Assembly (NCBI RefSeq): GCF_028618665.1
Contig: NZ_JAQITF010000001.1
Location: forward strand, 186,001 to 250,000
From: Bartonella sp. AU16XJBT
Lineage (GTDB): Bacteria; Pseudomonadota; Alphaproteobacteria; Rhizobiales; Rhizobiaceae
Reading direction: 5' to 3'
Length of the DNA: 64,000 bases
The notes beneath the pieces are model-generated. The model saw only the letters and a program-made list of their open reading frames with translations. It was not told where the DNA came from and ran no database searches. Made by a program: the position numbers and the translations under genes. Shown here in pieces: positions 10,672 through 20,154 of the stretch; positions within the stretch are counted from its first letter, which is position 1, and the number at the start of each line of letters is the position of its first letter.

Positions 10672-11316
10672 TCATTGCTTTTGAAGCACTAAATGCACAC
10701 CGCCATGGAAATACATGTTTTTTCCTTTTTCTCGAATTTGTAAGGCATTGGCGGCAAGATGAAAACCAGCTCGCTGAATATTAACACGCTGATCTGTTTT
10801 TAACTGTCCCTCAGATAAATTAATATTAGCCGACATAAATTGTGCCATCATCCCATCGTTCGTCGTAATGGTGAATGGCTTATCCAACTGTAAAAAACCA
10901 TGAATGTTATCGTAAACGCCCCCTTGTGCTGCGAGAAAAACCTGCCTTTGTTGACCCATAGATGTTTTAGCTGTGATGTTTTGTAATCCAATTATTCCAG
11001 AGCGCGTATGATCTTGAAATGCCTTTTCTGCTTTAAGCCAATAAGGTTCATGAGCACGCGTATAACCTTCTAATTTTGGATTGAGCATCGTCAAGTTCAC
11101 CACTCCATTCTCTTCACTATTCAAAGGCATAGGATCAGAAGGAGTGGGAACCAAGAAAAACGTAAACCAGCAAAAAACCAGCGCTGAAACTAAGGCTAAG
11201 AGAGGTAAAAAAATTTTTAATAGGCTAATGCGACGCGAATGCCGGGATGCTTTTTTAAAAACATCTCCAACAGATGATTGCGTTGAAAAGACTTCATAAT
11301 AATTGTGTACGGACAT
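10672..11316 (-). CDS. lptC: LPS export ABC transporter periplasmic protein
   Basis: Inner-membrane-anchored LptC receives LPS from LptBFG and hands it to LptA. It has 214 residues with a cytoplasmic N-terminus, one membrane anchor near residues 33-52 (LKIFLPLLALVSALVFCWF) and a periplasmic beta-jelly-roll domain containing FLQLDKPFTITTNDG. It is the first gene of the lptC-lptA-lptB group, with 75 bp to lptA. It is divergent from ihfB across about 190 bp, which should hold both promoters. Confidence 0.88.
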   Translation of the reverse strand: MSVHNYYEVFSTQSSVGDVFKKASRHSRRISLLKIFLPLLALVSALVFCWFTFFLVPTPSDPMPLNSEENGVVNLTMLNPKLEGYTRAHEPYWLKAEKAFQDHTRSGIIGLQNITAKTSMGQQRQVFLAAQGGVYDNIHGFLQLDKPFTITTNDGMMAQFMSANINLSEGQLKTDQRVNIQRAGFHLAANALQIREKGKNMYFHGGVHLVLQKQ

Positions 11317-11502
11317 ACTCTCCTAATCTCTTAAATATTCCGAATTTTTAATCTGTATAACCTTTATAAGAGGTATTTTCAAATTTTGTTTCTTGAAATT
11401 TGCTTTTTCTTGGTTTTATTTTGCTTTTATCTGTTTATATATTGTAATATGCATGAAGTGCACAATTATAAAAAAGTTTTTTGTGTGGAAAGTGAGGCTA
11501 TT

Positions 11503-11781
11503 GTGGTTAAATCAGAGCTTGTGCAAATTATTGCTCGTCATAACCCGCATCTTTTTCAACGGGATGTGGAAAATATTGTAAACGCTATTTTTGAAGAAAT
11601 TTCAACGGCACTTGCAAATGGCGATCGTGTTGAACTTCGTGGATTTGGAGCATTTTCTGTAAAAAGCCGTTCAGCCCGTAATGGACGTAATCCACGAACA
11701 GGAGAAGCCGTTGCTGTTGAAGAAAAGTGGATTCCTTTTTTTAAAACTGGCAAGGATTTACGCGACCGTCTTAATCAGTGA
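11503..11781 (+). CDS. ihfB: Integration host factor beta subunit
   Basis: DNA-bending nucleoid protein that pairs with IhfA in recombination, replication and gene control. The product has 92 residues. I chose the GTG at 11503, giving [16 protein letters not shown] at the N-terminus as in known IhfB, with GTGAGG a few bases upstream. A much longer open frame starts at 11386 but the extra residues are not family-like. The DNA-binding arm contains [19 protein letters not shown] and the proline that inserts between bases. The LapA-like gene follows 7 bp later. Confidence 0.94.
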   Translation: MVKSELVQIIARHNPHLFQRDVENIVNAIFEEISTALANGDRVELRGFGAFSVKSRSARNGRNPRTGEAVAVEEKWIPFFKTGKDLRDRLNQ

Positions 11782-11788
11782 GAAACTT

Positions 11789-12085
11789 ATGATCATTAAA
11801 CGTATTCTTTTAACAAGTATCGGTGTGATTATCGCAGCGGTTTTGATTGTTTTTATCATAGCTAATCGTCAAATGGTTCCGTTAACCCTTGATCCTTTTC
11901 GAGAAAATTCTGAAAGTTTTACTTATCATGCTCCCCTCTTTATATGGCTCTTTATTTTCTTTGGTTTTGGTATTTTATTAGGAAATCTATTCCGTTGGTT
12001 TTCTTATTACAAATGCAAAAAAGCTCTCAAAAAAAGTAAAGCCGAGATCGAGAAATTGAAAATGTCTATCACAAATTTGGTGTAA
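11789..12085 (+). CDS. LapA-domain (DUF1049) membrane protein
   Basis: A 98-residue inner-membrane protein with two hydrophobic segments (about residues 5-24 and 47-66) and a basic, lysine-rich tail likely to form a short coiled coil (KKALKKSKAEIEKLK). This is the lipopolysaccharide-assembly-protein-A domain layout; in gammaproteobacteria LapA works with LapB to control LpxC turnover, but that role is unproven in this group. A longer open frame from 11681 overlaps ihfB; the ATG at 11789 fits the family start. It is probably co-transcribed with ihfB. Confidence 0.8.
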   Translation: MIIKRILLTSIGVIIAAVLIVFIIANRQMVPLTLDPFRENSESFTYHAPLFIWLFIFFGFGILLGNLFRWFSYYKCKKALKKSKAEIEKLKMSITNLV

Positions 12086-12238
12086 TGGTCTTTTAGTGAA
12101 GTCTTTTTCTCTCTGTATTTTATATTCAACACAGAGTTTAAAAGTGCTTTTTTCTAATGTTTTAATTGATTTTAGCTCTTTTGCACTTTTATCAAACATT
12201 TAAGAGCTTTATAATACAGCTTTTACACCTCATACACT

Positions 12239-13183
12239 GTGATACAAAACATGCCTGCACAATGCTTTCAATCCTTTCCCAATAATAGATATCCGCAGGA
12301 AAAATTGCCCCTTATTTTAGAAACAGGTGTGAGTGAAAATTATGCTCTCATTGATTCTGGTCATGGACAAAAATTAGAGCGTTATGGAGCTTATCGAATT
12401 ATTCGACCAGAAGGTCAAGCACTATGGAAACCCGCTTTATCACAAAAACAATGGGCTGATGTTGATGCTATTTTCACAGGAAACCTTGATGAAGAAGGGG
12501 TTGGTCGTTGGCTTTTTCCTAAAAAGCCACTTGATGAAACGTGGCCACTTTCTTGGAATGGACTGTCTTTTCTAGGTCGCTTTACTTCCTTTCGTCATGT
12601 AGGCGTTTTTCCTGAACAAGATGCTCATTGGCGCTCTATGGAAGAACAAATTGTTAAAGCCGCACGTCCTATAAAACTATTGAATCTTTTTGGCTATACA
12701 GGTGTTGCCTCTTTGATTGGAGCACGAGCGGGTGCAAATGTTACCCATGTTGATGCTTCTAAAAAAGCCATTGCGTGGGCAAAAGCTAATCAGGAAAGAG
12801 CAGGATTACCAGATTATTCTATTCGCTGGATTTGCGATGATGCTGTAAAATTTGTCGAGCGAGAACTACGTCGTCAGAAAAGCTATGATATGATTCTTCT
12901 TGATCCCCCTGCTTATGGGCGTGGACCCCATGGCGAAGTTTGGCAACTGTTTGATCATTTACCAGCGATGATCACAAATTGTCGTAAACTTCTCTCTGAT
13001 AAACCGCTCTCTGTTGTCCTTACAGCTTATTCTATTCGTGCTTCCTTCTTTGCACTTCATGCTTTAATGCGCGATGCATTTGTAAATCTTGGTGGTACAG
13101 TCGAATCAGGAGAACTCATTTTGCGTGAAGAAGTTGCAGGGCGCGCCCTTTCTACTTCTCTTTTTAGCCGTTGGATTGCTTGA
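12239..13183 (+). CDS. Class I SAM-dependent methyltransferase (RlmI-like)
   Basis: Predicted RNA methyltransferase with a class I Rossmann domain. The SAM-binding motif I is LLNLFGYTGVASLIGARAG near residue 147. The acidic residue ending strand 2 is in THVDASKKAI, and the catalytic-type motif DMILLDPPAYGRGP is near residue 221. It resembles RlmI/RlmL-type rRNA cytosine methyltransferases, but the exact target is unknown. The frame opens with GTG at 12239; an in-frame ATG at 12251 is also possible. The 3' end lies 2 bp before the chosen start of the next methyltransferase. Confidence 0.82.
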   Translation: MIQNMPAQCFQSFPNNRYPQEKLPLILETGVSENYALIDSGHGQKLERYGAYRIIRPEGQALWKPALSQKQWADVDAIFTGNLDEEGVGRWLFPKKPLDETWPLSWNGLSFLGRFTSFRHVGVFPEQDAHWRSMEEQIVKAARPIKLLNLFGYTGVASLIGARAGANVTHVDASKKAIAWAKANQERAGLPDYSIRWICDDAVKFVERELRRQKSYDMILLDPPAYGRGPHGEVWQLFDHLPAMITNCRKLLSDKPLSVVLTAYSIRASFFALHALMRDAFVNLGGTVESGELILREEVAGRALSTSLFSRWIA

Positions 13184-13185
13184 AC

Positions 13186-14034
13186 ATGTGTGGACAAAAA
13201 ACTGGTAGAGTGAAAGAAATTACCTCTCTTAGCAACCCCATCATAAAAGATCTTAAAGCACTTAGCCAAAAGAAAAACCGTAATCGAGAAAGTCTTTTTA
13301 TGGCAGAGGGATTAAAATTGATCATTGATGCTCTCAATCTCGGCTGGACAATACAGACGCTTATTTTTTCTAAAAGCGAAATTGGTAATGCTACTATCGA
13401 AAATACTGCTGCACGCGCTGTAGCCAATGGTGGTTTTGTTATTAAAGCCTCACAAAAGGTTATGGAATCACTTACTCGACGTGATAATCCACAAACAGTT
13501 ATTGGTATTTTCAAACAAAAATGGCAACCTCTTGAAATGATAAAAGGACAGGCTAAAGATGTTTACATCGCGCTTGATCGTGTGCGTGATCCTGGAAATC
13601 TTGGAACCATTATTCGCACTGCTGATGCTGTCGGTGCTAAAGGTGTTATTTTAATTGGTGAAACAACAGACCCGTTCTCACCTGAAACAGTTCGTGCAAC
13701 CATGGGATCTATTTTCTCTATACCCCTTTATCGTTTTGATGAAAGCACCTTTTTAAACTGGTCTGCTCACTTTAAAGGTATGATCGTTGGCACGCATCTC
13801 AAAGGATCTCTGGATTATCGTAAACTTGATTTGAAAAATGGTCCTATCATCCTTTTAATGGGAAATGAAAAACAAGGGTTATCAGATATTCTGACAAGTC
13901 GGTGTGATAAACTTGCGCGTATTCCACAAAGTGGGCGCGCTGACTCGCTTAATCTGGCTATAGCAACAGCTGTTATGCTTTATGAAATTCGTCGCCCTTA
14001 TTTAACACTGGAACCATGCGAGGAAAAAATATGA
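13186..14034 (+). CDS. TrmH/SpoU-family RNA 2'-O-methyltransferase
   Basis: SPOUT-class methyltransferase acting on rRNA or tRNA ribose. It has an N-terminal RNA-binding substrate domain (residues about 10-95) and then the knotted catalytic domain with the three SpoU motifs: DRVRDPGNLGTIIRTADA, LLMGNEKQGLSD and IPQSGRADSLNLAIATAVM. The length is 282 residues from the ATG at 13186; an upstream TTG at 13171 would overlap the preceding gene. It overlaps lspA by 4 bases, suggesting translational coupling. The substrate is not identifiable from sequence. Confidence 0.88.
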   Translation: MCGQKTGRVKEITSLSNPIIKDLKALSQKKNRNRESLFMAEGLKLIIDALNLGWTIQTLIFSKSEIGNATIENTAARAVANGGFVIKASQKVMESLTRRDNPQTVIGIFKQKWQPLEMIKGQAKDVYIALDRVRDPGNLGTIIRTADAVGAKGVILIGETTDPFSPETVRATMGSIFSIPLYRFDESTFLNWSAHFKGMIVGTHLKGSLDYRKLDLKNGPIILLMGNEKQGLSDILTSRCDKLARIPQSGRADSLNLAIATAVMLYEIRRPYLTLEPCEEKI

Positions 14035-14534
14035 TCCGTAAATCACTCCCTTTTCTTCTCTTTGGCTTAGCCCTTACAGTAGGACTTGACCAAGCTGTTA
14101 AGTACTGGGTTATGCAAAATATGCCTTTAGGAACAGAAATCCCTCTTATTCCTTTCCTTTCCCTTTATCATGTGCGTAATTCTGGCATTGCATTTTCGTT
14201 TTTTTCTTCCTTTTCTCACTGGGGAATCATTGCCATTACGATCATTGTGATTATCTTTCTTCTATGGTTATGGAAAAATACTGAACATAATAAATTTTTA
14301 ATGCGCTTTGGTCTTATCCTTATTATTGGGGGAGCAATCGGCAATCTTATTGATCGTATTCGCTTTCATCATGTCACTGATTACATACTTTTTTATATTG
14401 ATGATATTTTTCATTTTGCTATTTTCAACCTTGCAGATAGTTTTATTACACTTGGTGTTATTGCCATCCTTATTGAAGAATTGTGCACTTGGATGAAAGC
14501 AAAACGTCATTCCAACCATCCATCTCCTCATTGA
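14031..14534 (+). CDS. lspA: Lipoprotein signal peptidase (signal peptidase II)
   Basis: Inner-membrane aspartyl protease that removes the signal peptide of prolipoproteins after lipidation. It has 167 residues and four hydrophobic segments. The catalytic aspartates are Asp117 (HVTDYI) and Asp136 (FNLADSF), and the conserved GNLIDR lies at 104-109. The start at 14031 makes an ATGA overlap with the upstream gene and has GAGGAAAA just before it; an in-frame ATG at 14016 is less likely. One likely client in this window is the Omp19-like lipoprotein at 38206. Confidence 0.95.
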   Translation: MIRKSLPFLLFGLALTVGLDQAVKYWVMQNMPLGTEIPLIPFLSLYHVRNSGIAFSFFSSFSHWGIIAITIIVIIFLLWLWKNTEHNKFLMRFGLILIIGGAIGNLIDRIRFHHVTDYILFYIDDIFHFAIFNLADSFITLGVIAILIEELCTWMKAKRHSNHPSPH

Positions 14535-15200
14535 TGTTCTCATCGCCTCAAAAAAACAGAGATTTTTAACCATCATAAGTCTGATTACAAATTGATTTCT
14601 TTTGATCCATTTTTGCGGTTAATCGTTTAAAATATTTTTCTTTATGAGCTTTTATTTTCTTTTCAACTTTACATTTCCATCTTTGCTCAATACAAAAGAA
14701 CTGACTTCAAATAGAAATCAATACCTCTTTATCTATATGTCCTCTATAACATCATGATATGAAAATATTTTACAGCATTTAAAATTCTATTTATTTGCTT
14801 AGAGTAATTGCTTTTCGTATATTTTTTAGTTTTTACAGATATCATTTCTTACAGTACTTTTCTTTAGCTTCGTTAAAAAATACTCCTTTTTTATTTTTAG
14901 ATATTGTCTAAATTGCCAAGGGCTGTTGCAACATTAAAAGCTTATAAATAAACGATGATGCCAGCTTAATCCTTCATAAGCGTAAAGATAGATATTTTGT
15001 AGATGGGAATTATAGGGTTCCTGTGAATAATAAAAAGCTTCTAGTATCGTCTTTTTATCTTGCAAAAATATGGTAAAAAAAACGGAAATATTTTTCATAA
15101 AAATGAACCTTTTCCTTACCAATTTGTAAGGTTCCTTGCTTAGATAAATCTCTTGTAATTTTTAAATAAATCTCCATAATAAAGGGGAATATGCTGGAAT
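14535..15200. other. Non-coding gap lspA to BI-1 gene
   Basis: AT-rich region with no supported gene. A 62-codon minus-strand frame (14934-15122) has no recognisable features. A small hairpin CCTTAC-GTAAGG lies at 15114-15131. The 3' part leads into the possible structured leader of the downstream gene. Confidence 0.45.
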
Positions 15201-15306
15201 TCCGTCAGTGATTCTGAAAGGTTTTTGTATTTGCTAATTTAAGGCTTATACGAGGTTTATCTCTGTAATGAGAGAGACACTTTTAAAAAAGTCAATATCT
15301 GACGGG
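15201..15306 (+). promoter_or_regulatory. Possible structured 5' leader (ybhL-type candidate)
   Basis: The 5' region of the BI-1/YbhL-like gene holds an 8-bp long-range pairing, TCCGTCAG (15201-15208) with CTGACGGG (15299-15306, one U-G pair). It encloses a local hairpin TCTCT-AGAGA (15260-15275). A structured RNA called the ybhL motif is known upstream of such genes in alphaproteobacteria. I cannot confirm a match to its consensus by eye. Confidence 0.35.
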
Positions 15307-15330
15307 ACATATGCTAAAGGATTTTATATT

Positions 15331-16104
15331 ATGGCTAATTTTAAAAATTTACGTTCAGCGCCTGCTTCTCATGCTGATGCATCAATTGATCAGGGATTGC
15401 GCGACTATATGTTGGGTGTCTATAATACAATGGCCATTGGTTTGCTTATTACAGCTGTTGCCGCTTATGCAATTGTATCATTAGCAACGACAACAGATAT
15501 GAGCCAAGCAGCAGCTCAGATCAATAGCAGTGTTTATTTAACATCATTTGGAGTAACATTTTATACATCTCCATTTTCTTATATTGTTATGTTTGCACCA
15601 CTCGTTGCCGTTTTATTTCTCAGTTTTAAAATTAATACATTGAGCACAAATGCTGCTCGTAGCCTCTTTTTTGGTTATGCCGCTCTGATTGGGCTTTCAT
15701 TGTCTTCTATCGTTTTGCGTTATACGACAGAAAGTATTGTACAAACCTTTGTCATTTCCGCTGCAACTTTTGGAGCTCTTTCACTTTATGGATACACAAC
15801 AAAGCGTGATCTTACAGCAATTGGTTCGTTCTTATTCATGGGATTGATCGGTTTGTTTCTTTCTATGATCGTGAACATTTTTCTTGGATCAAGTGCTTTG
15901 CAATTTGCTATCTCCGTTATTGGTGTTTTTATCTTTGCGGGTTTAACAGCTTACGATACTCAGAACATTAAGTTAATGTATTATGAAGGAGATGAAGGCG
16001 ACACCAGAGGACGTAAAGTTATTATGGGTGCATTGAGTCTTTATCTTGATTTCATCAATATGTTTGTTTTCTTGCTACAATTTCTTGGCTCAAACCGTGA
16101 TTGA
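15331..16104 (+). CDS. Bax inhibitor-1 / YccA-YbhL family membrane protein
   Basis: Multipass inner-membrane protein of the BI-1 (TMBIM) family; bacterial members are linked to calcium or pH leak and to protease FtsH interaction, but a precise role is not established. The 257 residues contain seven hydrophobic segments. The conserved C-terminal region is GLTAYDTQNIKLMYYEGDE followed by LSLYLDFINMFVFLLQFLG. I chose the ATG at 15331 because MANFKNL with the sequence after it fits rhizobial homologues; the frame is open from 15268. It stands alone, with a strong terminator just downstream. Confidence 0.9.
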   Translation: MANFKNLRSAPASHADASIDQGLRDYMLGVYNTMAIGLLITAVAAYAIVSLATTTDMSQAAAQINSSVYLTSFGVTFYTSPFSYIVMFAPLVAVLFLSFKINTLSTNAARSLFFGYAALIGLSLSSIVLRYTTESIVQTFVISAATFGALSLYGYTTKRDLTAIGSFLFMGLIGLFLSMIVNIFLGSSALQFAISVIGVFIFAGLTAYDTQNIKLMYYEGDEGDTRGRKVIMGALSLYLDFINMFVFLLQFLGSNRD

Positions 16105-16126
16105 TTGCAAAAATCATCGCTTAATG

Positions 16127-16168
16127 AAAGAACCTTGTTTCTAAAAGAAACAAGGTTCTTTTGTTTTT
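16127..16168 (+). terminator. Rho-independent terminator after the BI-1 gene
   Basis: A 15-bp perfect stem: AAAGAACCTTGTTTC (16127-16141) pairs with GAAACAAGGTTCTTT (16147-16161) across a 5-base loop, followed by a T-rich run. It starts 22 bp after the stop codon of the BI-1 gene and should end its transcript. Confidence 0.9.
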
Positions 16169-16216
16169 AGTGTAAGTTTTTACCCTTTGCCTCTTAGGGA
16201 CTATTCTTTTCGCAAA

Positions 16217-17080
16217 ATGACAAAAATACCTTACAAGCAAAAATTCCCTAAGTTTAGCGACTTTATCCAACAAAAGCTCCATAACTCTCTTTTAAAGGCA
16301 ATCTATAGCCGCTCTCATCATCAATCAAATATCCTCAACCCAAATAATCATTATGATCTGACCGTTGCCTCCTATAATGTGCATAAATGTGTAGGTGTTG
16401 ATAAAATTTTTAATCCTACACGGATTGTTCGTGTTATTACTGAATTACAAGTTGATATCCTTGCTCTTCAAGAAGCAGATAAACGTTTTGGGGAACGCAT
16501 TGGTTTGATTAATCTTCAGCTGTTAAAAGCTGAGACCGGCTTGATCCCTGTGCCTCTCAATACTATGTCACCTCATGGTCATGGTTGGCATGGGAACGCG
16601 CTTTTTTTGCGAAAGGGATATGTACGCGACACTTTACAAATCACTCTTCCCGGTATTGAACCACGTGGAGCTATCATTGTAGAATTAGAAATGGCAGCAG
16701 GCCCTATTCGTATTATCGCGGCTCATTTTAGCTTACTGCGTTATTCTCGTAAACAACAAACAAAAATGCTCCTTGCAATCTTGCAAAAACGCTCCCTTAT
16801 GCCTACACTCCTCATGGGAGATTTTAATGAATGGCGGCTGGGAAAAGGCTCATCTTTAAATCATTTTTACCCCTATTTTGATAGCACACTTGAAGTTGTA
16901 CCAAGCTTTCCCTCTCGCTTTCCTTTCTTAGCCCTTGATCGCGTTTTTGCCTTTCCTCACCAATTGGTAACAAATCTTGAAAACCACCATTCACCACTTG
17001 CGCGCATTGCCTCAGATCATTTGCCGATCAAAGCCTATCTTAATCTTTCCAATGCAATGAACATCCTTAAAAATAAATGA
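16217..17080 (+). CDS. Endonuclease/exonuclease/phosphatase-family protein
   Basis: Member of the EEP (DNase I-like) fold, which hydrolyses phosphodiester or phosphoester bonds with a metal ion. Visible motifs are VASYNVHKCVG (metal/active-site strand), LALQEAD (the conserved glutamate), LLMGDFNEWR and the C-terminal IASDHLPIKA with its catalytic Asp-His. The length is 287 residues from the ATG at 16217; the frame also has a TTG at 16187. The substrate could be nucleic acid, sugar phosphate or lipid and is not determinable. It converges on polA with only 6 bp between the stop codons. Confidence 0.83.
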   Translation: MTKIPYKQKFPKFSDFIQQKLHNSLLKAIYSRSHHQSNILNPNNHYDLTVASYNVHKCVGVDKIFNPTRIVRVITELQVDILALQEADKRFGERIGLINLQLLKAETGLIPVPLNTMSPHGHGWHGNALFLRKGYVRDTLQITLPGIEPRGAIIVELEMAAGPIRIIAAHFSLLRYSRKQQTKMLLAILQKRSLMPTLLMGDFNEWRLGKGSSLNHFYPYFDSTLEVVPSFPSRFPFLALDRVFAFPHQLVTNLENHHSPLARIASDHLPIKAYLNLSNAMNILKNK

Positions 17081-17086
17081 AAAAGG

Positions 17087-19996
17087 TTAATGTGCCTCAT
17101 CCCAATTTTGAGCCATCATTACTTTCACTTCAAGGGGTACAGACAAAGATAAAACCGGCATTGTAGCATTTTCCATGACATTTTTAACAACAGCCATGGT
17201 TTTTTTACTCTCTTCTTCTGATACTTCAAAAATCAGTTCATCGTGCACTTGCAGCAACATTTTTGCTGATAGATTTTTTTCTTTTAAAGCATCTTCCATC
17301 TGTATCATAGCACGGCGAATAATATCGGCCGCAGAGCCTTGAATTGGCGCATTGATAGCTGCTCGCTCATTAAGAGAACGAATTTTTACATTCTTTGCTT
17401 TTATTTCTGGATAATGGATACGACGCCCAAAAATTGTTTCTACATAACCATTCTCACGCGCAAAGCTTTTGGTCTTTTCCATATAATCTTTAATTCCTGG
17501 AAATCTTTCAAAATAAAGTTGAATATAACGACTTGCTTCTTGGCGTGAAATCCCTAATTGATTGGCTAATCCAAAAGCTGAAATACCATAAATAATACCA
17601 AAATTAATCGCTTTTGCACGCCGTCGTATATCCGAATGCATTCCTTCTATCGCAACGCCAAACATTTGTGATGCCGTTATAGCGTGAATATCATGTCCTT
17701 TAGCAAAAGCTTCTTTTAATGCTTTTATATCAGCAATATGTGCAAGAATGCGTAATTCAATCTGACTGTAATCAGCAGAAAGCAAAACATGGTCTTTTCG
17801 AGCAATAAAAGCTGTTCGAATTTTACGTCCTTCAGCAGTTCGTACTGGAATATTTTGCAAATTTGGCTCTGATGATGATAATCGCCCTGTTGATGTTATT
17901 GCCAAAGAATAATTCGTATGAACACGCCCTGTTTTTGGTAAAATATAAGAAGGCAAAGCATCGGCATAGGTAGATTTTAGTTTTGCAAGTTGGCGCCACT
18001 CAATAATTTTACGCGGTAAAATATGACCTTCAGCAGACAACTCTTCTAAGGTCTGTGCAGAAGTTGACCATTGTCCGCCCTTGGTCTTAGCACCTCCAGG
18101 CAATCCCATTTTGCCAAAAAGAATATCCCCTAATTGCTTTGGCGAAGCAAGATTAAATTTTTCATCAGCTTGTTTGTAAATTTCCTCTTCTAAAATCAAA
18201 GCAGCTTGTGCCAATTCTCCTGAAAGACGCAATAAAATCTGCCGATCAATAAGAATCCCACGTTCTTCCATTCTTGCAAGAACTTCTACAAGAGGTCGAT
18301 CAAGACGCTCATAAATTTTTGTCATACCCCGAGCGACAAGTTGCGGTTTCAATACTTGCCAAAGGCGTAGCGTTATATCGGCATCTTCCGCTGCATAAAG
18401 AGTTGCTTGTTTTAAATCTACTTGTGCAAAAGAAGTAATTTTTTTTCCATTATGTGTTAAATCTTTATAGGCAATTGGTTTATGTCCAAGCCAGCGTTCA
18501 GACAAATCATCCATATTATGGGTTAAAGTTCCAGCATCCAAAGCATATGACAAAAGCATAGTGTCATCAAAAGAACGTATTACAATGTCGTATTGCTTCA
18601 TCACCAACCAATCATACTTTATATTCTGACCAATTTTTAACACGGCTGAATCTTCTAATAGCGGTTTTAAAAGTGCTAAAGCTTTTCTGGTTTCAATCTG
18701 CGAGGCAATGCGCCCACCCCTCAAAAGGTCCTCCTCTCCTTCATCAAAATGTTCAAGAGGTATATAGGCTGCTTTTTCTGGCTGTAATGCGAGTGAAAAA
18801 CCAACAAGCTTTGCTTGCATCGGATCAAGAGATGTTGTCTCAGTATCAAAAGCGAAAAAACCTTGTTCTTGTGCTTGTGATAACCACTCTTTTAAAATTT
18901 CCTCATCAAGAATTGTTGTATAAGTATCTCTTGTAATTTTTTGAGTTATTGCTTGATCTTTACGTTTTTGTGCAAAAACTTGTGGAGAATTTTCAGAAAA
19001 ATTATGAAGAGATTCTTTCTCAATATTTTTGATATCAGTATCATGCCCATGACTCAGTTTTTCCCACTCAACATCTACATCAAGTGTATCAATAACAGCT
19101 GCATCGCATGTCGTCGCTTCTGCTACACGACGCGTTAATGTTGAAAATTCCATCGCTTTCAAAAAAGCAATTAAGCGTGGTCCGTCTTGTGGCTCTAAAA
19201 TAAAATCATCTAAATCACTGTCTATAGGAACATCTGTTTTAAGCCTAACAAGTTCACGAGAAATTTTAACCTGTTCACTATAAGCTTGTATGTTTTCACG
19301 TCGTTTTGTTTGTTTAATTTCAGTCACACGTTGCAACAAAAGATCAAGAGAACCAAACTGATTTAACAATTGAGCAGCAGTTTTTGGTCCAATACCTGGA
19401 ATACCCGGTACGTTATCCGTCGAATCTCCAATTAACGCTTGTAAATCGATCATCTTTTCAGGGGTAACACCCCATTTTTCTATAACTTCTGAGATGCCTA
19501 TATGCTTGTCTTTCATTCCATCATACAAGGATACATGCTTATTGACGAGTTGCATAAGATCCTTATCAGAAGATATAATGGTCGTTTTTGCACCAACCTT
19601 TGTTGCCAATTGTGCATAGGTTGCTATCAAATCATCCGCTTCAAAACCTTCCTTTTCAATACAAGGCAAGTTAAAAGCCTTTGTTGCTTGGCGTATTAAT
19701 GCGAATTGAGGAATTAAATCTTCGGGAGGCTCAATGCGATTCGCTTTATACTGAGGGTAAATTTGTTTTCGAAAAGTATCAGATGAATAATCAAAAATAA
19801 CAGCAAAGTGTGTTGGAACAATACCAGTCGCTGTGTTACGAGCGTCACAGAGTAATTTCCATAACATATTACAAAAACCAGCTACTGCTCCTACAGGAAG
19901 TCCATCCTTTTTACGTTTTAAAGGCGGTAAAGCATAGTAAGCACGAAAAACATAGCCCGATCCGTCAACCAACAAAAGATGATCTGTCGCTTTCAT
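17087..19996 (-). CDS. polA: DNA polymerase I
   Basis: Repair and Okazaki-fragment-processing polymerase of 969 residues with three domains. The 5'-3' flap exonuclease is at about 1-300 (includes FEADDLIATYA and the helix-hairpin-helix GIPGIGPKTA). The 3'-5' proofreading domain has intact acidic residues (FAFDTETTSLDP, YAAEDADITLRLW). The polymerase domain has motif A SADYSQIELRILAHIA, motif B RRAKAINFGIIYG and motif C LQVHDELIFEV. All catalytic residues are present, so all three activities are expected. The small-RNA gene upstream is divergently transcribed. Confidence 0.97.
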   Translation of the reverse strand: MKATDHLLLVDGSGYVFRAYYALPPLKRKKDGLPVGAVAGFCNMLWKLLCDARNTATGIVPTHFAVIFDYSSDTFRKQIYPQYKANRIEPPEDLIPQFALIRQATKAFNLPCIEKEGFEADDLIATYAQLATKVGAKTTIISSDKDLMQLVNKHVSLYDGMKDKHIGISEVIEKWGVTPEKMIDLQALIGDSTDNVPGIPGIGPKTAAQLLNQFGSLDLLLQRVTEIKQTKRRENIQAYSEQVKISRELVRLKTDVPIDSDLDDFILEPQDGPRLIAFLKAMEFSTLTRRVAEATTCDAAVIDTLDVDVEWEKLSHGHDTDIKNIEKESLHNFSENSPQVFAQKRKDQAITQKITRDTYTTILDEEILKEWLSQAQEQGFFAFDTETTSLDPMQAKLVGFSLALQPEKAAYIPLEHFDEGEEDLLRGGRIASQIETRKALALLKPLLEDSAVLKIGQNIKYDWLVMKQYDIVIRSFDDTMLLSYALDAGTLTHNMDDLSERWLGHKPIAYKDLTHNGKKITSFAQVDLKQATLYAAEDADITLRLWQVLKPQLVARGMTKIYERLDRPLVEVLARMEERGILIDRQILLRLSGELAQAALILEEEIYKQADEKFNLASPKQLGDILFGKMGLPGGAKTKGGQWSTSAQTLEELSAEGHILPRKIIEWRQLAKLKSTYADALPSYILPKTGRVHTNYSLAITSTGRLSSSEPNLQNIPVRTAEGRKIRTAFIARKDHVLLSADYSQIELRILAHIADIKALKEAFAKGHDIHAITASQMFGVAIEGMHSDIRRRAKAINFGIIYGISAFGLANQLGISRQEASRYIQLYFERFPGIKDYMEKTKSFARENGYVETIFGRRIHYPEIKAKNVKIRSLNERAAINAPIQGSAADIIRRAMIQMEDALKEKNLSAKMLLQVHDELIFEVSEEESKKTMAVVKNVMENATMPVLSLSVPLEVKVMMAQNWDEAH

Positions 19997-20154
19997 GACA
20001 ATTTTATCTCTCCATTTCAGCTAAAAAAACACATTACCCTTATATATTTTTTTCACTTTTATTTTAATTTTTTTCATCTTGCCTCTAAAAAGCCATTTTT
20101 TCTTTTCATAAGACATGAAGTCGTTGCACTTTATATTACGTACCTAGAGCTTTT

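Noticed and set aside
11386-11502. N-terminal extension of ihfB from an upstream ATG
   Set aside because: The extra residues are hydrophobic and Phe-rich, unlike any IhfB. The GTG at 11503 gives the standard N-terminus.
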